A stretch of DNA of 64,000 bases from Halomonas campaniensis (GCF_014193375.1 NZ_JACHZF010000002.1:151917-215916); one strand, 5' to 3'. Counted from the stretch's first letter, positions 8,131-18,647 are shown. Numbers and translations: made by a program. Notes: generated by a model from the sequence alone, not told the origin.

Positions 8131-9621
8131 ATGGCGAATGATATCTACCTCGGGCTGGATATCGGCACCTCGGCCGTCAAGGCGGTGCTGGTCGATGGCA
8201 CGCAGCGCTGCCTGGCCACCGCCAGCCAGGACTACGCGGTGGATCATCCCTTCCCCGGCTGGGCCGAGCAGCATCCGGATCGCTGGTGGCAGGCGGTCGA
8301 GGAGGTAATGGGCAGGCTGCGTCAGCAGGCTGCCGAGGCACTCGCCGGCACGGTCGCGATCGGGCTCTCCGGTCAGATGCACGGGCTGGTCCTGCAGGAC
8401 GAGGCCGGCGATGCCTTGCGTCCGGCGCTGCTGTGGAACGACAGCCGTGCCGAGCGGGAGTGCCGGCTGCTCGATGCAGAGCTACCCCGGCTGGGAGAGC
8501 TGACCGGCGTGGGCCCGATGCCCGCCTTCTGGCCCGCGAAGTTGCGATGGTTGTCCGGCCACGAACCGGATGTCCTGGCGCGGACCCGGTACCTGCTGCT
8601 GCCCAAGGACGAGGTGCGCTGGCGGATGAGCGGTGAACGGGTCACCGACATGTGTGATGCTGCCGGCACCCAGCTGCTCGATCAGGCCAGGCGCCAGTGG
8701 TCGGAGGAGGTGGTCGCCGCATGCGGGGTCGATCCCGCCTGGCTGCCGAGGCTGGTGGAGGGCAGCGAACCGGCGGGTCGACTGCACCCCGAGCTGGCGC
8801 AGCGTTGGGGGCTGCCCGAGGGCGTGGTGATCGCCGGCGGCGCGGGCGACGTGGCCGCCGGTGCCCTGGGCATCGGCGCCATCGAGGACGGCAGCGCCTT
8901 TCTTACCCTGGGCACCTCCAGCCAGCTCTTCGTGTCAACCCCGGGCTATCGCCCGGCCCCCGAGCATGCGCTCCACGCCTTTGCCCACGCACTGCCCGGC
9001 CGCTGGTTCCAGATGGCCGCACTCCTCAATGGTGCCAGCGCGCTCTCCTGGGTCGCCGGCCTGATGGGGGTGAGCATCGAGGGGGCCCTGGCCCGCGCCG
9101 AGGCGCGCGGTGACGCCCCCGAGTCGCTGCTGTTCCTGCCCTACCTCAACGGCGAGCGTACCCCCCACGACGATCCTGCGGCGCGCGGGGTGCTGTTCGG
9201 CCTGACGCCCGCCAGCGATGTCGGCGAGGTGACCCGGGCGGTACTCTCCGGGGTGGGATACAGCCTGCGGGAGGCGATGGAAGTGATCGAGTCGGCGGGG
9301 ACGCCGGTGGCCAGGCTGGCGGCCATCGGTGGCGGGACGCGAAGCGATCTGTGGCTGCAGCTGCTGGCCGATATCCTCGAGCGGCCGCTGGTGCGCTATC
9401 GCGACAGCGAGACGGGCCCGGCCTTCGGAGCGGCCCGACTGGCACGGCTGGCGGTGACCGGCGAGTCGCCCGAGGCGGTGTGTCGGGTGCCCGAGATCGA
9501 CCGGGTCTTCACGCCGTCCGAGCCGCTCGGCCGGCATGCCGCTTCCTACGCTCGCTTCCTGCGCCTCTACCGGGTACTCAAGCCGGAGTTCACTGCCGGG
9601 ATGAGATCGCCCAGAGGTTGA
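8131..9621 (+). CDS. xylB: Xylulokinase (FGGY carbohydrate kinase)
   Basis: A 496-residue cytosolic kinase that phosphorylates D-xylulose to xylulose-5-phosphate. It starts with the phosphate-binding loop YLGLDIGTSAVKAVLVD. The XylB-specific run GLSGQMHGLVLQD follows near residue 80, and the second FGGY domain carries GGGTRSDLWLQLLADIL near residue 400. Length matches XylB (480-500). Together with the ABC importer and the Gfo/Idh oxidoreductase this resembles polyol operons in which the imported polyol is oxidised to a ketose and phosphorylated. The last codons overlap the convergent reductase relic by 32 bp, so the C-terminal tail may be altered. Confidence 0.88.
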   Translation: MANDIYLGLDIGTSAVKAVLVDGTQRCLATASQDYAVDHPFPGWAEQHPDRWWQAVEEVMGRLRQQAAEALAGTVAIGLSGQMHGLVLQDEAGDALRPALLWNDSRAERECRLLDAELPRLGELTGVGPMPAFWPAKLRWLSGHEPDVLARTRYLLLPKDEVRWRMSGERVTDMCDAAGTQLLDQARRQWSEEVVAACGVDPAWLPRLVEGSEPAGRLHPELAQRWGLPEGVVIAGGAGDVAAGALGIGAIEDGSAFLTLGTSSQLFVSTPGYRPAPEHALHAFAHALPGRWFQMAALLNGASALSWVAGLMGVSIEGALARAEARGDAPESLLFLPYLNGERTPHDDPAARGVLFGLTPASDVGEVTRAVLSGVGYSLREAMEVIESAGTPVARLAAIGGGTRSDLWLQLLADILERPLVRYRDSETGPAFGAARLARLAVTGESPEAVCRVPEIDRVFTPSEPLGRHAASYARFLRLYRVLKPEFTAGMRSPRG

Positions 9622-9805
9622 TGGCGGCATCCTTCGGGGCATGCCGGTCGATCTCGGCAAGCTCCGCCTCGGCGAAGGCGAGGTTGTCCCCGTCGCCGAC
9701 GTTGTGCCACAGCCCCGGGGACAGGGCGGGCAGCTGCAGGCCGCTCTTCCCGCAGCGGCGGTAGTGCATGGCGTCATAGCGTGATGCTTCGGCCTGGTGG
9801 GGCAT
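9590..9805 (-). pseudogene. Internally deleted aldo/keto reductase, YghZ-like relic
   Basis: A 71-residue open frame that joins the two ends of a protein normally near 346 residues. Residues 1-38 match the N-terminus of YghZ-type reductases (RYDAMHYRRCGKSGLQLPAL, then GLWHNVGD). The next residues jump straight to the C-terminal helix (AEAELAEIDRHAPKDAAINL, then WAISS). About 270 residues, including the whole catalytic barrel, are gone, but the frame and the AAGGAGTT ribosome site are intact. The fusion point lies at DNL, which occurs near both ends in full-length relatives, so deletion between short repeats is likely. It ends the edd-glk operon. A stable peptide is possible but it cannot be a reductase. 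Confidence 0.75.
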
Positions 9806-9834
9806 GGGGGAACTCCTTCTCGGCAGGCAATGCC

Positions 9835-10803
9835 TCAGCGCTTCAGCTGCTGCAGGTCCTCGCGGGTCGGCAGGGCGACGTAGGCGCCGGGGCGGGTCAC
9901 GGCGTGGGCGCCGCAGCGGCAGGCCGTCTCCACGGCGCGGGCCAGGAACGCCTCGTCGCGCTGCCAGCCCTCCGGGCCCGCGCTGCCGAGGTGCTCGGCG
10001 AGTTCGGCCAGCAGCCCGCCGATGAAGGCGTCCCCGCCGGCGGTGGTGTCCACCGCCTCGACGGCGGGGGGCGTCACCCGCCGTTCGATGCCCACCCCCA
10101 GCAGCCGCACGTCACCCGGCCCGTCGGTGATCACGACGGCCTTGACCCCGGCAGCCAGCCGCTCGGCCAGCCAGGCGTCCTCCGGGTGGTCGGCGCGCAG
10201 GTAGCCGAGCTCGTCGCTGGAGAGCTTGAGCAGGTCGGCGGCGTCGAGCAGGCGGGTCACCAGGCTGATGTCGGCCTGGCCGGTCGCCCACAGGTTGTGG
10301 CGCAGGTTGGCGTCCACGCTGACCAGGCAGCCGGCGCGGCGGGCCATCTCGGCCATGGCCAGGGTAGTCTCGGCGATCTCCGGCTCGGTCAGGCTGTTGC
10401 TGCACAGATGCAGGATGGCGGGCTCGGCGAACACGCCCTGGGGCAGGTGCTCGAGCCGGTAGAGCAGGTCGGCGGCCGGTGGCCGGTAGAAGTCGAAGGT
10501 GCGCTCCCCCGCGGCGTCCCGGGAGACGAAGGCCAGCGCCGTGCGCGCTTCGCGGGTGCGCACCACGCCCGAGGTGTCGACGCCGTGGGCGGCGAGCTCC
10601 GCGGCGAGGAAGTCGCCGAAGTGGTCGTCTCCGAGCATGCCCAGGAAGCGGCTGGGCACGCCCAGCCGGGCGCAGGCCACGGCCACGTTGGCGGGGGCGC
10701 CGCCGGCATAGGGGGTGAACGTCTCGGGGCCCTGCCCGGCATCGCCGAGGCGGCTGGAGAGCATGTCGACCAGGGCCTCGCCGAAGGCAATCACGGGTAT
10801 CAT
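9835..10803 (-). CDS. PfkB-family carbohydrate kinase (probable fructokinase)
   Basis: A 322-residue ribokinase-fold kinase. The N-terminal PfkB signature lies in GGAPANVAVACARLG near residue 35. The C-terminal signature DTTAGGDAFIGGLLAEL near residue 250 carries the catalytic Asp and the anion hole. Start at 10801-10803, selected by GAGGAGA; the open frame extends further upstream without a site. Similarity of layout points to fructokinase, making fructose-6-phosphate, but 2-keto-3-deoxygluconate kinase or another sugar kinase is not excluded. It is the penultimate gene of the edd-glk operon, 40 bp after the aldo/keto reductase. Confidence 0.82.
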   Translation of the reverse strand: MIPVIAFGEALVDMLSSRLGDAGQGPETFTPYAGGAPANVAVACARLGVPSRFLGMLGDDHFGDFLAAELAAHGVDTSGVVRTREARTALAFVSRDAAGERTFDFYRPPAADLLYRLEHLPQGVFAEPAILHLCSNSLTEPEIAETTLAMAEMARRAGCLVSVDANLRHNLWATGQADISLVTRLLDAADLLKLSSDELGYLRADHPEDAWLAERLAAGVKAVVITDGPGDVRLLGVGIERRVTPPAVEAVDTTAGGDAFIGGLLAELAEHLGSAGPEGWQRDEAFLARAVETACRCGAHAVTRPGAYVALPTREDLQQLKR

Positions 10804-10843
10804 CGGGGGTCTCCTCAAAAGGGGGCGGGTGGGTCGAGCGCCG

Positions 10844-11734
10844 TCAGGCGACCGGGTGGCCGCGGGCGGCCTCGAGCAGGGCGTACCACTCGGGACGGAC
10901 CAGGGAGAGGTCGGCATCCCGCGCCAGGTCGTCGATGCGTTCGGCGCGCAGGCTGCCGATCACCGGCACCGGCCGCCCCGGCAGGGCGCGCAGCCAGGCC
11001 AGCGCCACGCCGGCCGGGGTGGCACCGTGGACCCCGGCCAGGTGGTCCAGCAGGCCCACGGCCGGGCCCTGGAAGACCCGGCCGCCACCCAGCGGCGACC
11101 AGACCAGCGGCGCCAGGCCGTCGGCCACCAGCGCATCGTAGCGGCCATCGAACAGCGGCGTGGCGTGGTCCAGGGAGAGCTGTAGCTGGTGGGCCTCCAG
11201 CCGGTGATGCATGGCGGCCTGGAGGCGTCGCCACTGTTCGGGCAGGAAGTTCGAGACCCCGGCAGCACCGATCTTGCCGGCGGCGATGGCATCGTCCAGG
11301 GCGCGACCGGTGGCCGCGGCCTCCATCAGCGGGTCGGGGCGGTGGATCAGGAAGTGGTCGAGGCGCTCCACCCCGAGGCGCGAGAGGGCCGCATCGATGG
11401 CTCGCGTCAGGGCGGCCGGCGAGCTGTCGTAGTGCTTGACCCCGGTATCCTGGTGGCCGACCCGCGAGGCGTCGCGCTCGGGGGTGACGATGCCCGCCTT
11501 GGTCACTACCTTCACTCGCCCCGCCAGGGCCGGGCGAGCGCGCAGGGCGGCGCCGAACAGCGCCTCGCCCTGGCCGTCGCCGTAGATGTCGGCATGGTCG
11601 AACCAGCCGAGGCCCTCGTCGAGCCGCGCCTCGATCCAGTCGGCCAGGCGCCCGGGGACATGGAGTGCCGGTACCTCGTGCAGGCGCATCATGCCGAGCA
11701 GGAAGGGGGCGTCGATGCGGGGCGCGGCGCTCAT
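10844..11734 (-). CDS. Aldo/keto reductase, YdhF-like
   Basis: A 296-residue NAD(P)H-dependent oxidoreductase of the aldo/keto reductase fold. It shows the catalytic Asp and Tyr in WFDHADIYGDGQGEALFG near residue 43, the Lys in VVTKAGI and the His in FLIHRPDPLMEA, as in E. coli YdhF. The NADPH-binding end is PVPVIGSLRAERIDDL. The start ATG overlaps the upstream mutarotase stop (ATGA); a longer frame to 11833 runs inside that gene and was rejected. Its substrate is unknown. The glucose-operon setting suggests a sugar aldehyde. Confidence 0.86.
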   Translation of the reverse strand: MSAAPRIDAPFLLGMMRLHEVPALHVPGRLADWIEARLDEGLGWFDHADIYGDGQGEALFGAALRARPALAGRVKVVTKAGIVTPERDASRVGHQDTGVKHYDSSPAALTRAIDAALSRLGVERLDHFLIHRPDPLMEAAATGRALDDAIAAGKIGAAGVSNFLPEQWRRLQAAMHHRLEAHQLQLSLDHATPLFDGRYDALVADGLAPLVWSPLGGGRVFQGPAVGLLDHLAGVHGATPAGVALAWLRALPGRPVPVIGSLRAERIDDLARDADLSLVRPEWYALLEAARGHPVA

Positions 11735-12621
11735 GAGGCCGCATCCGCCACCGAGAGCGTGGTGCCGAGCAGGTGCTGGGCGCCCGGGACCAGCCACACC
11801 GGGTCGAGCCGGGTGTTGGCCGACTCCACGCACAGGAAGCGGCGGGCGGCCTCCTCGGGGGTGTCGTCGGGCAGCGCCTCGCCGGGGTGCCAGATCACCG
11901 CCGAGTCGCTGCCCTGGCGGGCGATGCGCAGGCGGCGCGAGCCGTCGTCCAGGGTGAGCTCGGCGTTGCTGTGGTAGATGCGGTCGAGCCCGCCGCGTAC
12001 CCCGAGCTCGCCCTGCTGGTCCCGTTCGGCGAAGCCGGCCAGCTTGTCCAGGTAGCGGGCACCGGCCAGCCCCTCGACGCGGCAGGCGAAGGCGTCGCCC
12101 ACGGCCAGGTAGCTGTGCAGGGCGCCGCTGATCTTCACCGGCGTCTCGCCGACGTGCTCGGTGATCAGCTCCAGGTGGAGGCGGCGGGCATTGGCCTGGA
12201 CCACCAGCCGCGGCGCCAGCTGGGTATGCAGGCGCCCCTCGGGCGAGAGGTGCAGCTCCACGCCCTCCTCGTGGTCATCCACCGCGTCCAGCCGCCAGTC
12301 GGCCTTGCGCGCCGGGCCATGGAAGGGGCCCGAGCGATCCGGCGACTCGTCGGCATAGCGGTCGTCGGCGAACCAGGGCCAGCAGAGCGGGATGCCGCCG
12401 CGGATCGCCCCGGGCAGGGCCTGGGGGGTGGGCGTCACCCAGAGCCAGCCGTCGCTGCCGTCACCGGCCGGAAGATAGTGCAGGACCTGGGCGCCTTGCA
12501 GGGAAACGGCCAGCTCGCCCCAGGCCTCGTTGGCCAGCCACACCTCGCGGCCGGCCCATTCGGCGCGGCGCCGGCCGCGGGTCTCGTCGAGCAGGGTTCG
12601 CAGGCTTCGTGGAATCATCAT
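11731..12621 (-). CDS. D-hexose-6-phosphate mutarotase (YeaD-like aldose epimerase)
   Basis: A 296-residue cytosolic epimerase interconverting alpha and beta glucose-6-phosphate. Recognised by RGGIPLCWPWFADD near residue 75, the conserved LHSYLAVGD (catalytic His) near residue 165 and the VIWHPGE segment near the C-terminus. It lies between glucokinase (upstream, 40 bp) and the aldo/keto reductase (4-bp overlap), which fits a role in feeding glucose-6-phosphate to the Entner-Doudoroff route. GGAAGAGG precedes the double ATG start. Confidence 0.88.
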   Translation of the reverse strand: MMIPRSLRTLLDETRGRRRAEWAGREVWLANEAWGELAVSLQGAQVLHYLPAGDGSDGWLWVTPTPQALPGAIRGGIPLCWPWFADDRYADESPDRSGPFHGPARKADWRLDAVDDHEEGVELHLSPEGRLHTQLAPRLVVQANARRLHLELITEHVGETPVKISGALHSYLAVGDAFACRVEGLAGARYLDKLAGFAERDQQGELGVRGGLDRIYHSNAELTLDDGSRRLRIARQGSDSAVIWHPGEALPDDTPEEAARRFLCVESANTRLDPVWLVPGAQHLLGTTLSVADAAS

Positions 12622-12661
12622 TCGACCTCTTCCGTCGCGTTACTCGACTTCTTCCGTCGAT

Positions 12662-13627
12662 TCATTCGACCTCTGGATTATGCAGGGCCTCGGCGGCGCC
12701 CAGCAGCCCCGGCCAGGGCGCGGTGACCAGGTGCACGGGGATCGCCGCCGTGTAGGCGCCCATGCGCCCCTTGGCGGCGAAGGCCTCGCAGAAGCGGCTC
12801 CGCGGCAGCCACTCCCGCAGCCGGGGCAGGATGCCGCCGCACAGGGTGACGCCGCCGCGGGCGCCCATCGTCAGGGCCGCGTCGCCGCAGACGTCGCCGA
12901 GGATCTTCAGGAACCGCAGCAGGGTATCACGGGCCACCGGGTCGCCGTCGGCTGCGGCGGTGACCTCGGCGGGGGTGGCGTAGCGGGGCGGGGCGCCCTT
13001 CAGCGAACAGTGGGCCAGGTAGAGGTCCAGCAGCCCCTGGCCGCACAGCAGGCGCTCCACCGAGACGCGGCCGTAGCGGTTGCGGAAGTGGCGCAGCAGG
13101 TTCTGCTCGCGCTCGTCGGTGGGGGCGAAGGTGACATGCCCCCCCTCGGTGGGCAGCGGGATCCAGGCGTGGCGGCCGGGGAAGAGCCCGGCCACGCCGA
13201 GGCCGGTGCCGGGGCCGATCACCAGCCGGGCCGCATGGGGGATCGCCTCGCCGGGCTGCACCTCGACCAGGTCGTCCTCGGCCAGGTGGGGCACGCCCAG
13301 CGCCTGGGCGGTGAAGTCGTTGATCACCTTGAACAGCGAGAGCTCAAGCGCGGCCTGGGCCTCGGCCCGGGAGAAGGACCAGGGGTTGTTGGTCATGGTG
13401 ACCCGGTCGCCGCGGATCGGGCAGGCGAAGGCCAGGCAGGCCTCGCGCGGGGCCCCTTCGCCGGTGGCGCCGACCCGAGCCAGGTAGTCGCGTACCGCCT
13501 CCACCAGGCCGGGGTAGTCGGCGCAGGGCAGGGCGAGGATGTCGTGGGGCGCGAAGCCGCCCGGGGTCACCAGGGCGAAGCGCGCGTTGGTGCCGCCAAT
13601 GTCCCCAATAAGAGCGGGTCGAGTCAT
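12662..13627 (-). CDS. glk: Glucokinase
   Basis: A 321-residue ATP-dependent glucokinase of the bacterial Glk type. It starts MTRPALIGDIGGTNARFALV (phosphate-1 loop) and contains the glucose-binding NDFTAQALGVPHL near residue 100 with its catalytic Asp, VIGPGTGLGVAGL near residue 135, and a C-terminal GGVTLCGGILPRL. Start at 13625-13627; the frame extends upstream but only this Met gives the family N-terminus. It is the second gene of the operon, 48 bp after edd, and supplies glucose-6-phosphate for the pathway that Edd continues. Confidence 0.93.
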   Translation of the reverse strand: MTRPALIGDIGGTNARFALVTPGGFAPHDILALPCADYPGLVEAVRDYLARVGATGEGAPREACLAFACPIRGDRVTMTNNPWSFSRAEAQAALELSLFKVINDFTAQALGVPHLAEDDLVEVQPGEAIPHAARLVIGPGTGLGVAGLFPGRHAWIPLPTEGGHVTFAPTDEREQNLLRHFRNRYGRVSVERLLCGQGLLDLYLAHCSLKGAPPRYATPAEVTAAADGDPVARDTLLRFLKILGDVCGDAALTMGARGGVTLCGGILPRLREWLPRSRFCEAFAAKGRMGAYTAAIPVHLVTAPWPGLLGAAEALHNPEVE

Positions 13628-13675
13628 CGTCGATATGTCCTTTCTGTCTACGGCGCTTCTCGCCATGGCCGCAGC

Positions 13676-15562
<1,887 letters not shown>

Positions 15563-15588
15563 GGGGCACCTCGGTCTCTTGTGGCGTG

Positions 15589-15606
15589 TTTGGTAAGTTT
15601 ACCAAA
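15589..15606. promoter_or_regulatory. Perfect palindromic operator upstream of edd
   Basis: TTTGGTAAGTTTACCAAA is two exact 8-bp arms around GT, ending 27 bp before the edd start. The TGGTAA/TTACCA arms suggest a dimeric repressor, perhaps of the GntR type, but no owner is identified in the window. Confidence 0.55.
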
Positions 15607-15652
15607 ATTTAATCCGGATTCCTCGCCATCCTAGCCGGAGTCTCGGCATTTT

Positions 15653-15667
15653 TGTAGTTTTATTACC
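15653..15667. promoter_or_regulatory. HexR-like operator upstream of edd
   Basis: TGTAGTTTTATTACC matches the published HexR box TGTARTWWWWYTWCA at 14 of 15 positions. HexR represses edd/glk/zwf genes and is released by 2-keto-3-deoxy-6-phosphogluconate. The site lies 91 bp upstream of edd and beyond the aldehyde dehydrogenase stop. hexR itself is not in the window. Confidence 0.65.
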
Positions 15668-15695
15668 TTGAGCTTTTGGCTGACGTCGCTTCCGG

Positions 15696-17093
15696 CTAGA
15701 GCCCCAGCAGCCTGAGCAGCCAGCGGCGGTAGGGGGGATTCAGCAGCCCCACGGCATTGTGCCGCGCCTGGAGGAAGACGCTGCGCTCCAGGCTGAAGCG
15801 CAGGAAGCCGGCCTCGCCCTGGTAGGCCCCCATGCCGCTCTCGCCCACGCCGCCGAAGGGCAGCGCCGGCACGGCGTTGTGCCACAGGGTGTCGTTGAAC
15901 ACCACGCCGCCGGAGTGGGTCGTCTCCAGCAGCCGCTGCCGTTGCCCGGGGTCGTCGGTGAAGGCGTAGAGCGCCAGCGGACGGGGGCCGGCGTTGACAT
16001 GGCCGATGGCGGCGTCGAGGTCGCGCACGCCGACGATCGGCAGCCAGGGGCCGAAGATCTCCTCGCGCATCAGCGACAGGCCCTCGTGGGGGTCGATCAC
16101 CAGGGTCGGCGGCAGCTTGGCCCCGCCGCCCGGCAGCTCGACACGCTCGCCCAGGGCGATCACCCGGCAGCCATGGTCGCGGGCCTCCTCCAGCATCCCC
16201 TCGAGCCGCGCTCGCTGGCGGGCCCCGAGCACGGCGCTGTAGTCCTCGCTGGCGGTGCCCCGGGGGTAGAAGTCGGCCACCGTCCGGCGCATTGCCTCGA
16301 TGAAGGCGCCGAGCCGCGAGGCCTCGATCAGCACGTGGTCCGGGGCGATGCAGGTCTGGCCGGCGTTGAGCCACTTGCCGAAGGCGATGCGCTCGGCGGC
16401 CTTGGCGAGGTCGGCGTCCCGGCAGACGATCGCCGGGGTCTTGCCGCCCAGCTCCAGGGTGATGGGCGTCAGGTTGGCGGCGGCCGCCCGGGCCACCTCC
16501 CGCCCGGTGTCGGCGTGGCCGGTGAACAGCAGGTGGTCCAGCGGCAGCGCCGCGAAGTCGCGGGCCGTCTCCACCCCGCCCAGCACCACGCAGAGCTCCT
16601 CGGCGCCGAAGTAGCGGTCGACCAGGCGGGACAGCAGCTCGCTGGTGGCGGGGGTGTGCTCGCTGGGCTTGATCATCACCCGGTTGCCGGCGGCCAGGGC
16701 ATCCACCGCCGGCAGCAGGGCCAGGTTCCAGGGATAGTTGGAGGGGGCGATGATGCCCACCACGCCGAGCGGCTGGCGATGGATCCTGGCCCGGCCGGGC
16801 TTGAGCCGCCAGGGCACCGGCGCGCGGCGTGGTCGCATCCAGCGCCTGAGGTGGCGCCGCGCATGGCGCACCGCCTGGAGCACCGTGGCGACCTCCGCCA
16901 GGCGGGTCTCGGCCTCGGCGCGGTGGCCGAAGTCGCGGCCGATGGCACGGGCGATCTCGTCGCGGTGGCGGCGGGTCAGGGTCGCCAGCCGGGCCAGCCG
17001 GTCGCGGCGGATGGCCAGGCCGGGGTAGGGCTCGGCCGCGAAGGCGCGACGCTGGGCGTCGAACTGCGCCTGCAGCTCGCGGACATCGGTCAT
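15696..17093 (-). CDS. Aldehyde dehydrogenase, coniferyl aldehyde dehydrogenase-like (class 3)
   Basis: A 465-residue NAD(P)-dependent aldehyde dehydrogenase oxidising aliphatic or aromatic aldehydes to acids. The Rossmann/active-site series is complete: PLGVVGIIAPSNYPWNLALL, the glutamate motif LELGGKTPAIV and the catalytic Cys in GKWLNAGQTCIAPD. Short length and the C-terminal hydrophobic tail (NPPYRRWLLRLLGL) fit the class-3/CALDH group, often membrane-associated. Start at 17091-17093 from a GGAG site; an in-frame ATG farther up lacks one. It lies 134 bp upstream of edd in the same orientation but with that operon's own control sites between them. Confidence 0.88.
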   Translation of the reverse strand: MTDVRELQAQFDAQRRAFAAEPYPGLAIRRDRLARLATLTRRHRDEIARAIGRDFGHRAEAETRLAEVATVLQAVRHARRHLRRWMRPRRAPVPWRLKPGRARIHRQPLGVVGIIAPSNYPWNLALLPAVDALAAGNRVMIKPSEHTPATSELLSRLVDRYFGAEELCVVLGGVETARDFAALPLDHLLFTGHADTGREVARAAAANLTPITLELGGKTPAIVCRDADLAKAAERIAFGKWLNAGQTCIAPDHVLIEASRLGAFIEAMRRTVADFYPRGTASEDYSAVLGARQRARLEGMLEEARDHGCRVIALGERVELPGGGAKLPPTLVIDPHEGLSLMREEIFGPWLPIVGVRDLDAAIGHVNAGPRPLALYAFTDDPGQRQRLLETTHSGGVVFNDTLWHNAVPALPFGGVGESGMGAYQGEAGFLRFSLERSVFLQARHNAVGLLNPPYRRWLLRLLGL

Positions 17094-17210
17094 GCACGTC
17101 TCCGTGTGTCGGTGAGGATGGAAGGAGGCTCGGACACTGGGCACAATGTAGGCCTTCTGCCAACGGCTTGTCAGCAGCTGGTGCGGAGGCATCGCTCGGA
17201 GCTTATCCGA

Positions 17211-17378
17211 GGGCAGGCCTGCGAGGAGGCGCTGTGAACCCCTCCCTGGGCGCTACCGACGCCCTGCTTCGCTCTCGCGTCCTGCTCCGCTTGCAGGACC
17301 AGTGCTGGCCATCCATGGCCAGCCCGTTCGAAGCAGTGCTTCTCACCTCTGGCGTAGGACCTCCTCTTCGGCCTGCCC
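17211..17378. repeat. Palindromic intergenic repeat element (MITE-like)
   Basis: 168 bp without coding sense, bounded by imperfect inverted repeats: GGGCAGGCC-4-AGGAGG (17211-17229) against its complement CCTCCT-4-GGCCTGCCC (17360-17378), 15 of 19 paired. Inside lie a perfect palindrome CTGGCCATCCATGGCCAG (17305-17322) and a GTCCTGC/GCAGGAC hairpin just before it. The nested foldback structure is typical of small non-autonomous repeats. It occupies most of the 330-bp gap between the aldehyde dehydrogenase and the next gene. Copy number is unknown from here. Confidence 0.5.
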
Positions 17379-17423
17379 CCGGCCCTTCTCGCTTTAGATA
17401 GCTGTAATTGCCCAGGAGCCTCT

Positions 17424-18563
17424 ATGACTCAGCTGGTGCTGCAAGAACTCCCCGCCATCGAGGCGGTGCCGGCCGCGGCCTGGAACGCCCTGGTCGGCGA
17501 TGACCACCCCTTCCTGCGCCACGAGTTCCTGCACGCCCTGGAGGCCAGCGGCTCGGTGAGCCGGGCCACCGGCTGGGTGCCGCGCCACCTGACGCTGTGG
17601 CGGGGCGAGGCGCTGGTGGGGGTGATGCCCCACTACCACAAGTACCACTCCTTCGGGGAGTACGTCTTCGACTGGAGCTGGGCCGATGCCTGGGAGCGGG
17701 CCGGCGGCCGCTACTACCCCAAGGGGCTCACGGCGATTCCCTACACGCCGGCACCCGGGCCTCGCCTGGCGCTGGCGGAAGGGGTCGACCCCCTGGCGGC
17801 CCGGGAACTGCTGGCCACGGCCTGGGAGGCGGGCGAGCTCTCCAGCTGGCACCTGCTGTTCGCCCCCGACGAGGAGGCGGCCGCCTGGCAGGCGGCGCGC
17901 CCCGGCCTGCTGGCCCGCCACGGGGTCCAGTTCCAGTGGCGGGACGCCGGCTACGGCGACTTCGACGGCTTCCTGGCTGCCATGACCGCGAAGCGGCGCA
18001 AGGCGATCCGCCGCGAGCGGCGCATCGTCGCCGACCAGGGGCTGACCCTGCATCGCCTCGAGGGGGCGGCGATCGACGCCGCGGCGCTCGAGCACTTCTT
18101 CCACTGCTACGGGATCACCTACCGGGAGCGCGGCCGCCACGGCTACCTCAACCTCGACTTCTTCCGTCGCCTGCACGCCTCGATGCCCGACAGCCTGCTG
18201 CTGGTGCAGGCCAGGCTGGACGACACCCCGGTGGCCGCCGCCCTCTGCCTGCAGGGGGCGCGCACCCTCTACGGCCGCTACTGGGGCAGCGAGGTGGTGG
18301 CCGACTGCCTGCACTTCGAGGCCTGCTACTACCAGGGCATCGAGCACTGCCTGGCGCGGGGGCTGACCACCTTCGACCCGGGCACCCAGGGCGAGCACAA
18401 GCTGTCCCGGGGCTTCGGCCCGCGCCTGTTGACGTCGCTTCACCACATCGCCGACCCTCGCCTGCGCGACGCGGTGGCGCGCTTCTGCGCCGAGGAGCGG
18501 GCCCATGTCAGGGCCTACTGCGCCGCCGCCGAACAGGCGCTGCCGTTTCGCAGCCGTCGGTGA
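17424..18563 (+). CDS. GNAT/FemAB-like acyltransferase family protein (DUF482)
   Basis: A 379-residue protein of the family often annotated as peptidogalycan biosynthesis or N-acetyltransferase. Visible family traits are HPFLRHEFLHALEASGSV near residue 28, GVMPHYHKYHSFGEYVFDWS near residue 70 and a C-terminal GEHKLSRGFGPRL. Two GNAT folds are expected, and a charged run AKRRKAIRRERR lies mid-protein. The start is supported by CAGGAG. The biochemical reaction of this family is not established. It precedes ftsB by 84 bp, possibly with separate transcription. Confidence 0.8.
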   Translation: MTQLVLQELPAIEAVPAAAWNALVGDDHPFLRHEFLHALEASGSVSRATGWVPRHLTLWRGEALVGVMPHYHKYHSFGEYVFDWSWADAWERAGGRYYPKGLTAIPYTPAPGPRLALAEGVDPLAARELLATAWEAGELSSWHLLFAPDEEAAAWQAARPGLLARHGVQFQWRDAGYGDFDGFLAAMTAKRRKAIRRERRIVADQGLTLHRLEGAAIDAAALEHFFHCYGITYRERGRHGYLNLDFFRRLHASMPDSLLLVQARLDDTPVAAALCLQGARTLYGRYWGSEVVADCLHFEACYYQGIEHCLARGLTTFDPGTQGEHKLSRGFGPRLLTSLHHIADPRLRDAVARFCAEERAHVRAYCAAAEQALPFRSRR

Positions 18564-18647
18564 ACGAGCGCCCCGAGATTGGCCCTGCCTCCGGACGGTG
18601 AAGATGGCATAATGCCCGCCATCGAAACGTCGTGACGGAAGTGTCGA

